The notes under the pieces: generated by a model
Seen by the model: only the letters and a program-made list of their open reading frames with translations
The model's database searches: none
What the model was told of the DNA's origin: nothing
Translations under genes and position numbers: made by a program
In this document: piece after piece, positions 34,241 through 44,544 of the stretch
Position numbering within the stretch: position 1 is the first letter of the stretch
How the letters are laid out: every line of letters begins with the position of its first letter
Assembly: GCA_029844215.1 (NCBI GenBank)
Contig: CM056738.1
Coordinates: 60,727,593 to 60,791,592 of the forward strand
Length of the DNA stretch: 64,000 bases
Origin: Przewalskia tangutica
Lineage: Eukaryota; Streptophyta; Magnoliopsida; Solanales; Solanaceae
Reading direction: 5' to 3'

Positions 34241-35143
34241 ATCACTATGAGACATATGGACATGGAAAAAATTCATCACCGTGCCACAACAACCTAAATC
34301 TTGTTATAATCAGTCACGAATTTGCTATTTGAATTTTGCTCATGAGATTGTTCACATGTGCAGGGGCAATTCGTGTAGTGCTCAAAGTTCAGAGGGTAGT
34401 TTGATTTTAAAAGCAAACTTGGGGGTGTAAATTATTTTAACCCAAATTAATCAAAATCTTCTAAAAAAGTTGATTAGAACTCATTAACTATTGAAGTGTT
34501 ATATTCATCTCATAGATTAATGTGATCTAATTAGGTGCTGATGTGCATGTTTTATCGAATCACTATGGAGGCATATGGACATGGAAAAAATTCATCACCG
34601 TGCCACAACAACCTAAATCTTGTTATAATCAGTCACGAATTTGCTATTTGAATTTTGCTCATGAGATTGTTCACATGAGCAGGGGCAATTCGTGTAGTGC
34701 TCAAAGTTCAGAGGGTAGTTTTATTTTAAAAGCAAACTTGGGGGTGTAAATTATTTAACCCAAGTAAATCAAAATCTTCTAAAAAAGTTAATTAGAAATC
34801 ATTTACTATTGAAGTGCTATATTCATCTCATAGATTAATGTGATCTAATTTAAGTGATGATGTACATGTTTTATCGAATCACTATGGAGGGATATGAACA
34901 TGGAAAAAATGCATCACAGTGTCAACAACAACCTAAATCTTGTTATATCAGTCACAATGTAGCTATTTGAATTTTGCTCATGAGATTGATCAAATGGGCA
35001 GGAGCAGTTCGTCTAGTGTTCAAGGTTCAGAGGGTAGTTTGATTTTAAAAGCAAACTTGGGGGTGTAAATTATTTTAACCCAAATAAATCAAAATCTTCT
35101 AAAAAAGTTGATTAGAAATCATTTACTATTGAAGTGTTATATT

Positions 35144-35148
35144 CATCT
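35144..35148. repeat. Left target site duplication of element D (CATCT)
   Basis: CATCT directly before TGTTGACACC. It matches 48630-48634. Confidence 0.95.
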
Positions 35149-38100
35149 TGTTGACACCCAATTTTGACCCTCCCGTCCAGTCATTAACTATAAAATTAGA
35201 CTAATTTTGTAAAATAATTTTTTATGATTTTTTATAACAAAATGCAGCGATAAAATATAAATACAGGCATAAATAAACAATTTAATAATGGCATCGCGTC
35301 TTACGTAGAGTTTTAAGCACTTAGAGTCCCGCGCCCGCATTTATTAATTTTAAGTTCTATCAAACGATTCTTAATTAATAATAAATACATAAAATAAATA
35401 ATTTAGCGATAACGTCGTGTCAGGTAGCATAGCCGCATTTATTAGTAATCATTTGTAATTTAAAATCAATTTTGATCTGATATATGCATTTAATAGCACC
35501 GCATTTATAAAGCTTAAACGTTTCTTAAATATCGTACTTGCATTCAGCATTTAAGTCTAATCTAAACTCTATTCAATTTTAATTTTAACTTCGCAATAAT
35601 GCAATAATAAGATTTTAATAGCGCCGCATTCTAAAATATTAAGCATTAATTAAATAGCGCGCCCATTTTTATTCTTGTAATAATTTTAATAAAGCACCTA
35701 AATAATATAAGCAATTTATGTTATTAATTTAACACTAATTAATTACCTAAAATTAACTCCTAGAATTAAATAATTATAACACTAACCTAAAACTAATACC
35801 TAAAAATAAATACCTAATTAAAATTAGCAACACACCTCTTCCACTCTTAGCCCAATCCGCAGCAGCCCAGCTCCACTGAGCCCAATCCGCAGCAGCCCAA
35901 ACCCGCGACCCGCTACCCGCATAAGCCCAGTCCCCTTTATCTTTCCCCCATCGCCCACAAGCCAGAAGGACCCTTTCTCTTCCAATACAAACTAAACGAC
36001 AGAACAAAACCTAAAAAAACCAGCAACCCTAAAGATAACCGCCGCAGCATCCCCATCGTACTAGCCGGGATTCTCGCCGGAGAATCCGGCGAACCCTAAA
36101 CCAAATCTTTCCAAAACCAGTTCCTTACCATATCCGTCACCCAGAACCTTCCTAAAGCTACTGAAGTATCACACAAAATCAAGCACGAATCACCGCCTAA
36201 ATCGTACTAAACTTGTACCAAATCATCCGCGAATCAGTCCATAAAATCAGTCCAAAATCGTCATAAAGACTTTCCCTAAATCGAAACCTAAATCAGGGCT
36301 ATAAAAGGAGGAGAACGCAGTAATCCAAAGGGGGGACCGATATGCACATGCAGAGCAATCTGGGAGAAAAACCAGTGCATGCACAAAAGATAAAATCCAC
36401 AAAAGCTTTCACGCTCAAGAACCCCCCCTGTTATTAATCCAAGCTTCATATTCAGAGCAAAAAGGCTCGTTCTTCTCCGTCGCATAGGCATAAGCCCTCC
36501 GAGTGGATCAACGACTTGATACGCTGTCTCGGTTCGCTGCTCGGAGAAGGTAAAACCGATTCTATCTCTGATTTCTTATTTACTTTACTCAATATGGTCG
36601 GTACGATATGTTGGCGTGTTTGTTAGATGTTTTTGTTTTTGTCATTGTGTGGGTTCGTTAAATTGGTATTAGTCATCCTTTAGCTCATGAATGCTAGATA
36701 TTCAATTTGTGGTCTGCTTAGAAATCATCCTGGTTGCATTACACCCCTTTTTTTTGAAGTGTCAACATGCCTAATGAATAGTCTGAATATGACTAGTATA
36801 CTCAGTTTAATATAGGTGACCCTGTATATCTGAGATGCATCTGTGATTGGTTCACATCCAAGAAATTTGTATGCATCCTTTATCCGCTTAAGTATTAGAT
36901 GCCTCAGTATTAGTGTGTAAGTCCTCATAAAGTATCATGTATCCTGCCCTATCTATGACATTGCCTAAATGATGGCTGCATAAGCATTATGTAATATGTT
37001 GAACCAATCTGTGTCATGTTAAATTTTATGTCCCCCTGTTAGCACTTTTACTGTCTCAAGTAGTGAGCATGTTGGGGATGTAATCTGACCTTAAAAGGTA
37101 TTAAGCGAATAAAACTGGCTTCGTGAACGATCTGAACATGTTTCATCTTGAACTGAGAAACGCTTTTGTATTATGTGGAGTCAAATCCCCATTCTACTCA
37201 ACCTCTCCCTATAGGACCTTAAATGTGCCATGTTAAGACTTTATTCTACCTATTGATTCAGGATATGTCAGCAACCATACACTCTTCGCCTCTTGCCTTC
37301 TTTTCTTCTTTCATGTTAACAAAATGTGTGTTTTGTTTATCCTAAAGATAAATATCATAGTACTATTTAGAATCATATATGAATGTCACGTGTTCTGTGT
37401 ATAACTGTACCTATACATATTTATATATATATTTCAGTTAAAAAAAAAACAGTGGGTGTTTGAATAGGGTCTCGTGTAGGATCTGTTACAAATGAACTGA
37501 ACTGATTTCTTCCATAATTTATTTTTTAAGAATCTGAATATCTATCGTAGTTTGAATAGTAAGTTCAAAAGGTTTGATGTGTATTTCTTTTGTTTTGTCT
37601 AAACTAAATGTGTATGCTTGTTTGTGTATACTTTGAAGGCTTCGTTTCATGTGGTTGCTGTTTAAAAATAGAAGTTAAAACAGTTGCTGGTTACAAATGT
37701 TAATATGCTAAACTCTTACTCCATCTTTAAAAAAAAATAGTATACTATGACCTTTAAGACGAATAAATATTATGATCGTATATTAGAGATCTTTTCATGT
37801 CCTTAAGAAGTGTGTCTTACTGATTGTGTATACTTTTCAAGTTGCTGTGATGAGATCCAAAGTTGCGGTACTGATATACCTTTTATGTATATTTTCTTCA
37901 TCTCACGGTCATATAGAATGTATGTATGTGCCTTTAAATATTTCGATTAAACTTACAAATCATGTAAGATAGAACTTGAAAAAAAAATAGGAAAACCTTT
38001 CTGAATGTAGATCATCTTCTGCATTATTCTTTCATGAATCCTTTTATCTAGTCTTTCTATTAGGAAAGATATATTTTGCATAAGTCATTTACTAATCCTT

Positions 38101-39237
38101 ATCCTTTTCTTATTTTTTACATGGCACGCACCGGAGCAAATAAAGAGTCTCACTGCGAGACTCATCTTGAGCTACTTCAAAAGAAGGCCCGCATTTATGT
38201 GCATTCATCTCGCATAGGAAATTCCAAACCGCGGCGAAAGGACATCGCCATTCTTCGAGTCATCCCCTTTTATTTATATCCTCCTTCATTCATTCGTTGT
38301 AATTATCCGCCTAACATTTACCCTTAACATTAATATATTTAGAATAGTTTGAACTTGGGTCGTCCTTAGTAAGGGATTTAACATTAGAAATTTACGTGCC
38401 CCTCTAAACCATTTTAGCTTAAGTTATAATTAAACCATTTAGTCGCATAATTACTCATGTAGGCTAGACATTGTTCTTTTGTCATTAAATCTTAACTTGC
38501 ATAATTAATCACGTAGCTAGGATATTATTTTAACATCCCTAAACCACTTGCTATAAAATCCTTATATAAATCTTATTTTTTATATGTATAATAAGGAACC
38601 CTCTTAAGCATATGGGATACTAATTAAGGTAGGCCAATATATACATTTAGTCAATAAATCCACTTTGCATCACCTATTTTACATAAACCATAAATGCACA
38701 CTTTAAAACTTTATTTTTTTATAGCATTAGTTACAGACTTTTATCAACATGCCTACTTTTATAAAATATTCTGAAGCATCTTTTATATTTTCAAAACACG
38801 CATTCTTAGCATAAATAATTAACCCTAGGTTTGAACGGACAACCGCAAGTTAGCGGATCCTTTAGGGTGCCTGACCCCTTCCCTTTAGGATAATAAAGAA
38901 TCCTTACCCAGAATCTCATTAAAGTTTAGCAGATCATTAAATGGAGTTAATGTTTACTTTAAACTAGTTAACATTATAGGTGTCCTAATTCACCCAAATT
39001 AATTAGGTGGCGACTCCCTAGCAACCCTTTAGCATTTAGCACCTTTAGCCCCCTTTTATATTCTAGCACCTTTTTAACACTTCTAACACTTTAGCACCTT
39101 TTTTAAACATCTTTAAGCCCTTTTAACATTTTAGCATTCTTTTAAACATTTTAGCATTTATTATTTATTTTCTAACCTTTTTATTTAAGCAGGAGTTTTT
39201 ATAGTAAAAAATGTCGCGGCCGGAAAAGGGCGCGACA
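35149..39237 (+). repeat. 5' LTR of element D
   Basis: 4089 bp, TGTTGACACC to GGGCGCGACA. The first 1.1 kb is AT-rich U3; TATA is at 36300. About 2.9 kb of R/U5 follows, including a T-rich tract (36560-38060) with splice-like borders and a low-complexity U5 tract of TTTAGCACC/TTTTAGCATT steps (39030-39180). Open frames at 35774-38327 are not supported as genes: the one at 38076 differs in frame in the partner LTR. Confidence 0.96.
36300..36307 (+). promoter_or_regulatory. TATA box in element D 5' LTR
   Basis: TATAAAAG in a CAGGGC-TATAAAAGGAGGAG context. It is repeated at 45698-45705 in the other LTR. Confidence 0.75.
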
Positions 39238-39241
39238 GAAA

Positions 39242-39259
39242 TGGCGACTCCGCTGGGGA
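39242..39259 (+). other. Primer binding site of element D (tRNA-Arg type)
   Basis: TGGCGACTCCGCTGGGGA begins 4 nt after the LTR end. It is complementary to the CGGAGTCGCCA 3' end of plant tRNA-Arg as I recall it, the primer reported for Ogre elements. Confidence 0.8.
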
Positions 39260-40094
39260 ATTTAGGTTCTTAACCACAACAGACCTAGGATAATTATTTG
39301 GCAATTATTTTGCATTTAATTTTTGTGTATTGTATTTTGTTTATTTTTTGCTACCTGCTTTACTGCTTTCCTTAAACTGGCATTCCGCTCATATTTCTTC
39401 CACTCTGGAAAATTCACACAATCACACACTACATGCGAGGTGCGCTTGGTGCATCAGCAAAATTCTTTCTTCAAAATCCAAATTTAGGAGAGTCGGTAAT
39501 ATACGTGGAGTGCCCGGTCTAACCGGTGGCCGCGTAGCCTTCTCACTCGAGTTGTCCGCTCGGGAACCTTGCGTCTAGAAAAAGCCAAATCTTAGAAACT
39601 TAAGATAGAGCTATACCACCCTTATTTTAGGGCATGCATGCATTTACCTTAGGTGGGTCAATCCTTGGCATTGACACCACAATTAGGAAGACACCAAACT
39701 TGTCGACGGGTTTCTCAACCCAACGACCAACCAGCATATTATGTGTAGCGTGACAATGATAGACAAATCCAAACCTAATCATGTCATGCTGAAATTGGGA
39801 AAAGTGCACCGTCATTTGGTCGCCATTTCCAACGAAAGCATTACAGTTGGGCGACTTGGACAAATCCGTCATAACCTCGCATATCTGGCGTTTAGGCCCA
39901 CCTCTGGCATTAAAAGAGGTCCCAAACATGTTAGAACACGCACTTGATTTACAATTTGCTTATTAGTATATATTGTCTGCAACTTTTTGCATATTATACT
40001 AACTTGGTTTGCTTCATTTGTTAAAGGTTTATTTTTAGCTTATCCCCCAAAAGGTTGATTCGCGTTGATTAGTAGAAGCACAATCATCCAATAA
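39260..40094 (+). other. Element D leader between primer site and gag
   Basis: 835 bp. I see no supported gene. A 100-codon open frame on the minus strand (39627-39929) and short plus-strand frames overlap one another and lack recognisable motifs. Ogre elements often carry an extra ORF before gag; none is evident here. Confidence 0.6.
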
Positions 40095-41916
40095 ATGACT
40101 AATCCAGAAGCACCGGGACGAAACAACTTAGGACTCATCCCCGTTCATGTAGAGGATGCAGAGGCGTCAGAAAGGAGAAACACCAATGATCAACACCTCG
40201 CCAAACTATTGCAGCAAATGGAAATCATGCAAGCCGAAATAGAAAGGCTCCGAGATATCACAAACATGTCTATTAGCTTGAATGCACCACTCCCAGAGCA
40301 AGGGACAAATGCAATCGTGTCACAAGCCCTTGAGCCTCCACTTCTCCAGAGCTCCCCGCAGAGGCCGCAACATACCAGCTCACACCAAAATGTCACTCGC
40401 CCGGTCAATTTGCAAACCGACCTCCAAAATGATCCGTTCACTATATACACATCTCAACCTCCACCTACTTATATCTCCCCACTCAACCCAAATTGCCAAG
40501 CCACCCAATACGAGCAGATGGCACACAAACAATATGAGGGATTAGCACATCCGACCGAAAGCCAACCATTTATTGTGCATGCATCCTCTCAAGAGACAGA
40601 TCAATACAAGGAAATGGAGCGGCAGACCCGAGCTAGAGCTGATGAAAATGTGGCAAAAGAAATTCGTAGCTTGAAAGAGGCATTCAAAAACATTCAGATG
40701 AACAAGGGGGAGGAGGGTTTAGAATATGAAGACTTATGCATGCACCCCGACGTTGAATTACCTATGGGGTACAAGGTGCCCAAATTTGACATGTTTGATG
40801 GAAAGGGGAATCCTCGAGCTCATCTAAGGTCATATTGCGATAAATTGATTGGGGTTGGTAAAAATCAAGCAATCATCATGAAGCTATTCATCAGGAGTCT
40901 AACCGGCGAGGCGCTGGATTGGTACACATGCCAAGACCCTCGAAAATGGGACGGTTGGAACGCCATGGCACAAGATTTCATGGATAGATTCAGGTTCAAC
41001 ACTGACACTGTCCTGGACAGATTTTATCTTATGAAACTTGAAAAGAAATCTACAGAAACTTTCAGAGAATCATACGAGGTGGCGGTCAGAAGCAGCAAAG
41101 GTTCAACCCCCAATGGCAGAGAGCGAAATGACCACCTTGTTCGTGCAGTCGTTAAAGGACGCGACATATTATGAAAGAATGATCAGTGTAATTGGGCGAA
41201 GTTTTGCAGAAGTCGTAAGAATGGGAGCATTCGTGGAAGAAGGCATTAAGACAGGCAGGATTACAAACTTGACAGCCCTACAGGCAACTAGCAGAGCAGT
41301 GCAGTCAAATTCCATCGGAGGTACCTCCCAGAGGAGAAGAGATGCATCACCCTCCATCATGGTCATTCAGGAGCATAGGCCAGAACAACATCCAGTATAT
41401 CAAAGCCCACCGCCTTCTTACCAAAACACCGGAACCGGTCATATTATCAAGATCGCGCCACCCGTATCCTCGCTTACCATACCCAACCAAAGATATCCAA
41501 AATACTCACCACAATCACGAACTCGCACTCCAAATGGACCCAACCGCGTAGATGCGAAAGAAAACCAACAAAACCTATACACCTTTAGCCGAGCCCATAG
41601 CTCAAGTGTATGAGAAGTCGAAAAGCGCAGAATACTCCATCCAATTCCCAGAAATACTCCCAGGCCTACTTCCCGAGGGCACGATAAGACTAAACATTGT
41701 GCATACCACTCCGGTGCAGAGGGACACGACATCGAAAATTGCTATACACTCAAGGACAGAGTAGAGGAATTAATCGAAGAAGGAGTCATTCAGCTGAAAG
41801 ATGCTCCTCTCAATGCAAACAATAACCTTCTTCCGGGTTATGAAGATGCCCGTGTGAACATGATAGCTAAAAATGAAGAAGACAGTCTGGGAGGGACTAT
41901 TACGCCACTCGCATGA
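40095..41916 (+). pseudogene. Element D gag (retrotransposon gag domain plus zinc knuckle, frameshifted)
   Basis: The ATG at 40095 opens a frame of 359 codons: a coiled-coil-like N-terminus (LAKLLQQMEIMQAEIERLRD), a Gln/Pro-rich stretch, then the gag core PDVELPMGYKVPKFDMFDGK, AHLRSYCDKLIGVGKNQ, IRSLTGEALDWYT and FMDRFRFNTDTV (residues about 225-320). Near 41080 a small deletion shifts the frame; RWRSEAAKVQPPMAESEMTT, FVQSLKDATYYERMIS and FVEEGIKTGRI continue to about 41610. Another shift leads to YTPLAEPIAQVYEK and then the zinc motif HCAYHSGAEGHDIENC (about 41695-41742), ending at TGA 41914-41916. Gag would form particles and package RNA. It is clearly Tat-lineage. The frame breaks may be mutations or sequence errors. 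Confidence 0.9.
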
Positions 41917-42900
41917 AGGAAGAAAGTTGAATCATCAACCAACCGCGGAGAAAGGAGGTGCTCATGCGGAGATTGTTTAACTATTGAATAGGTCATTCGT
42001 CTAGTTGTGCGCTGCAAGAGATGATCCTGCTGAAGACTCAACCATCGAAGACACAGAGCAAGAAGAAGTGGACTCGCGCCCCTGCCTCGGCCCGCTGAGT
42101 CCTGAAATAGTTAGTTTAATGCATTTTGCCCTTTATATGTAATAATTGGAACTACGTTTCGACCTGATTCCCTTGGTGGATACGTAGGCGGCCGTCTCGG
42201 CTTCGGTCCCACATCTAGAAATTTTAATTTTTACCCAAAATTCGCTTGTAATGAACTACGTTCGACCTGATTCCCTCATGTGGATACGTAGGCGGCCTAA
42301 ATCGGCTTCGGTCACACCATTTGGAAACCTTCCCTTTGTTTTGAAAACAACGAGAGTACACATAACACACACGCAACTCCGTTGAGACCCACTTTAAGGC
42401 CAAACGCCTTTTGCATATTCAAAACTGGGACAAGGTAGGAAACCAGGCAGGGGTGATGAGTCCAAACAAGACAGACATCCGAGCATCAAGAGTCTAAGGT
42501 CAACGCGGATCAACCGCCCCCCCCAAAACTCACAAAACTTTCTTTGAGCGCAGGTCCTTCATATTAGCGGAGGATACAACAAAGGTTCTTCATATTAGCA
42601 GAAGCAAAATACAGCAAAAGCAGAAAGAAGCAGCAAAAGCAGAAAAGACATCGACAATCAGCAGTCAAAACTCAAAGTTCCGCAACAAAGCCGAACGCAT
42701 CAGCTCAGACACAAAGTCAAATTCGCACACAACAACGACATCTCAGCACCCACAACATCTCAGCATTCACATATCAGGGACGACATCTCTACCCCTAAAA
42801 TTGCACTTCTCATATATATTTATCATTTTGTTTAAACAGGTATACACTAACGTTTTCTCAAAAGGCTTGCAGGAGCATTTATTCTGCAGGAGCGGCTGCA
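41917..42900 (+). other. Element D non-coding interior with twin GAACTACGTT box
   Basis: There is no coding sequence. A 64-65 bp box (GAACTACGTTTCGACCTGAT... GGATACGTAGGCGGC... CGGCTTCGGTC) occurs at 42149-42213 and again at 42253-42316. Related boxes are, from memory, common in Tat/Ogre elements. AGCAG/CAAAAGCAG short repeats lie at 42595-42650. Confidence 0.75.
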
Positions 42901-42902
42901 AC

Positions 42903-43010
42903 ACGTCCAGACAACGACGTTATCAGCACAGCAAGACTACGCAATGACGCCAACAACAACACGTCCAGGCAACGACGTTATCAGCACAGCAAGTCCGAAA
43001 ACGACGCCAT
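42903..43010 (+). repeat. 58-bp direct repeat in element D
   Basis: ACGTCCAG(A/G)CAACGACGTT and ATCAGCACAGCAAG recur at 42903 and 42961. Confidence 0.8.
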
Positions 43011-43151
43011 CATCAGCATATCACATCTACACGAGGAAGATTTTCGCTGTTCTCAAAATGACATTTTTTTTTTCTCATTTTTGCTTTATTATTCTGTCTT
43101 AACAGTTATGCACTAACTCTTTCTTGAGCTTTAGTCTACAGGAGCAGCAGC

Positions 43152-43656
43152 AACAAGTCCGAAAACGACGTCAAGTCCGAAAACGACGCCAGGTCCAAAA
43201 CGACGCCAAGATCGAAAACGACGTCAAGTCCGAAAACGACGCCAGGTCCAAAACGACGCCAAGATCGAAAACGACGTCAAGTCCGAAAACGACGTCAAGT
43301 CCGAAAACGACGACAAGTCCGAAAACGACGCCAAGTCCGAAAACGACGCCAAGTCCGAAAACGACGCCAAGTCCGGTAAGCGACGCCAAGTCAAACGACG
43401 CCAAGTCCAAAACGACGCCAAGTCCAAAACGACGCCAAGTCAAAACGACGCCAGTCAAAACGACGCCAAGTCGGCGACGCCAAGTCCGAAACGACGCCAA
43501 GTCCAAACGACGCCAAGTCCGAAACGACGCCAAGTCCGAAACGACGCCAAGTCCAAAACGACGCCAAGTCCAAAACGGCGACAAGTCCAAAGCGACGACA
43601 ATTCCGAAAGCGACGACAAGTCCGAAAGCGGCGACAAGTCGAAACGACGACAAGTC
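43152..43656 (+). repeat. 18-bp minisatellite in element D
   Basis: About 28 degenerate units of AAGTCCGAAAACGACGCC, with units losing one or a few bases toward the 3' end. Open frames on both strands through it (206 codons on plus, 160 on minus) are simple products of the repeat, encoding Ser-Pro-Lys-Thr-Thr-type periods. I do not treat them as genes. Confidence 0.9.
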
Positions 43657-44160
43657 AAGATATCACATCTACGCAGGGCGATTTCTCCGTTCTCAAAATT
43701 GCATTTTTCGCATTTATTATTCTGTCTTAGCGCTTATGCACTAAACTCTTTCTTGAGCTTTAGTCTGAGGGCGATGCGGCAAGGACAACGATCCGCATTC
43801 ACAATCGCCCGTCGCGTGCAAAGCGAAATCACGGATTTGCGATCGCATCAACACAAAGCATCACATTTTGCAGATAACCTTTTCTATTCACGGTTGCATT
43901 ACTTTTAAAATTATACATCATCATTTTTGCCTTATGATTATGCACTAACCGCTTGTTTAAGTCTTAGCATGCAGGGCGAGAGCACAACGTGGATTTTCTC
44001 TACAATAACCGGGCAATCTGTTGGGCAACCTTCCCGATTGGCGAAGCGGCCTCAGCGTCAGTCCACTCGCTCCACATCACCGTAGAACCCAAAGACCATA
44101 AGCCATAGCAAGACACCCTGTGTTCAAGCCGCTTATATTCTTTTACTTTTTGCACCATAG
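43657..44160 (+). other. Element D interior, repeated spacer modules
   Basis: No gene. A module with TATTCTGTCTTA, TATGCACTAA and TTTCTTGAGCTTTAGTCT appears at 43084-43135 and 43717-43767, with weaker versions at 42805-42880 and 43910-43980. Each copy is followed by a different repeat tract. Confidence 0.65.
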
Positions 44161-44408
44161 CCGGTGTCATCATAACTCGACCTCGGGACATCTTTAAGTC
44201 GCGTTAGCCCGCCGAGTGTTTTGACCATGGTAGCCCGGTGTCGCCATAACTCGACACCGGGGCGGCTTTAAGTCGCGTTAGCCCGCTTGGTGTTTTGACC
44301 ATGGTAACCCAAAGTCGCCATAACTCGACATCGACAACTGAGTCCGCCTTAGCCCGCCTTATTGTTTTGACCATGGTATCCCAGTGTCGTCATAACTCGA
44401 CACTGGGA
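44161..44408 (+). repeat. Four tandem 73-bp units with stem-loops in element D
   Basis: Each unit carries GTCG-NCATAACT-CGAC plus AAGTCGCGTTAGCCCGC and GTTTTGACCATGGTA. The second unit has a perfect 10-bp stem (44234-44243 with 44252-44261). The fourth has a perfect 11-bp stem (44379-44389 with 44398-44408). Between them one pair changes from G-C to A-T on both arms. The first has one mismatch and one wobble; the third keeps little more than the core. It lies 140 bp upstream of the 3' LTR. Confidence 0.85.
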
Positions 44409-44530
44409 CAGATTTTGATTTTTTGCGTCAGCCTTGTCTACCTGCCCAACATTTTTTGCAATTCTGAAGATCGAGACAAAATTGGCTATGAGTCAACGTC
44501 TTTGTCCGAAGATTCTTCCATCATCTCCAT

Positions 44531-44543
44531 ACAAAGAGTGACA
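44531..44543 (+). other. Candidate polypurine tract of element D
   Basis: ACAAAGAGTGACA directly before the 3' LTR is the only purine-rich run at the required place. It is not perfect. Confidence 0.5.
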
Positions 44544-44544
44544 T

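Larger units (their letters stand above)
22437..35148. repeat. Satellite array, middle block (about 40 monomers)
   Basis: Head-to-tail monomers. Successive TGTACATG/TGTGCATG marks fall at 22441, 22760, 23075, 23395, 23715, 24035 and 24349, giving spacings of 319, 315, 320, 320, 320 and 314. Shared landmarks are ATCGAATCACTATGGAGG, AACTTGGGGGTGTAAATT, ATTTTAACCCAAAT and TTGATTAGAAATCAT. At least three monomer classes occur: GGGATATGAAC with CAGTGCCAACAAC; GGCATATGGAC with CCGTGCCACAAC; and CTATGAGACATATGG. A six-base loss gives AAATCATATTGAAGTG in some. Small 60-70 codon open frames recur once per monomer but are a by-product of the repeat. There are no genes. Confidence 0.97.

Noticed and set aside
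36010..36110. CCCTAAA-like words in D's LTR as interstitial telomere repeat
   Set aside because: Only isolated CCCTAAA words occur, with no tandem run.
38076..38327. Small gene starting MARTGANKES in D's LTR
   Set aside because: The two LTR copies differ in frame after the first half (CCGCGG against TCATG), it has no known domain, and it overlaps a candidate splice region.
39627..39929. Minus-strand ORF of 100 codons in the D leader
   Set aside because: It is antisense to the element, has no recognisable domain, and overlaps a plus-strand frame; support is too weak.
43124..43744. 206-codon Ser-Pro-Lys-Thr-rich protein
   Set aside because: It is generated by the 18-bp minisatellite, whose length is a multiple of three; equally long frames exist on the other strand.
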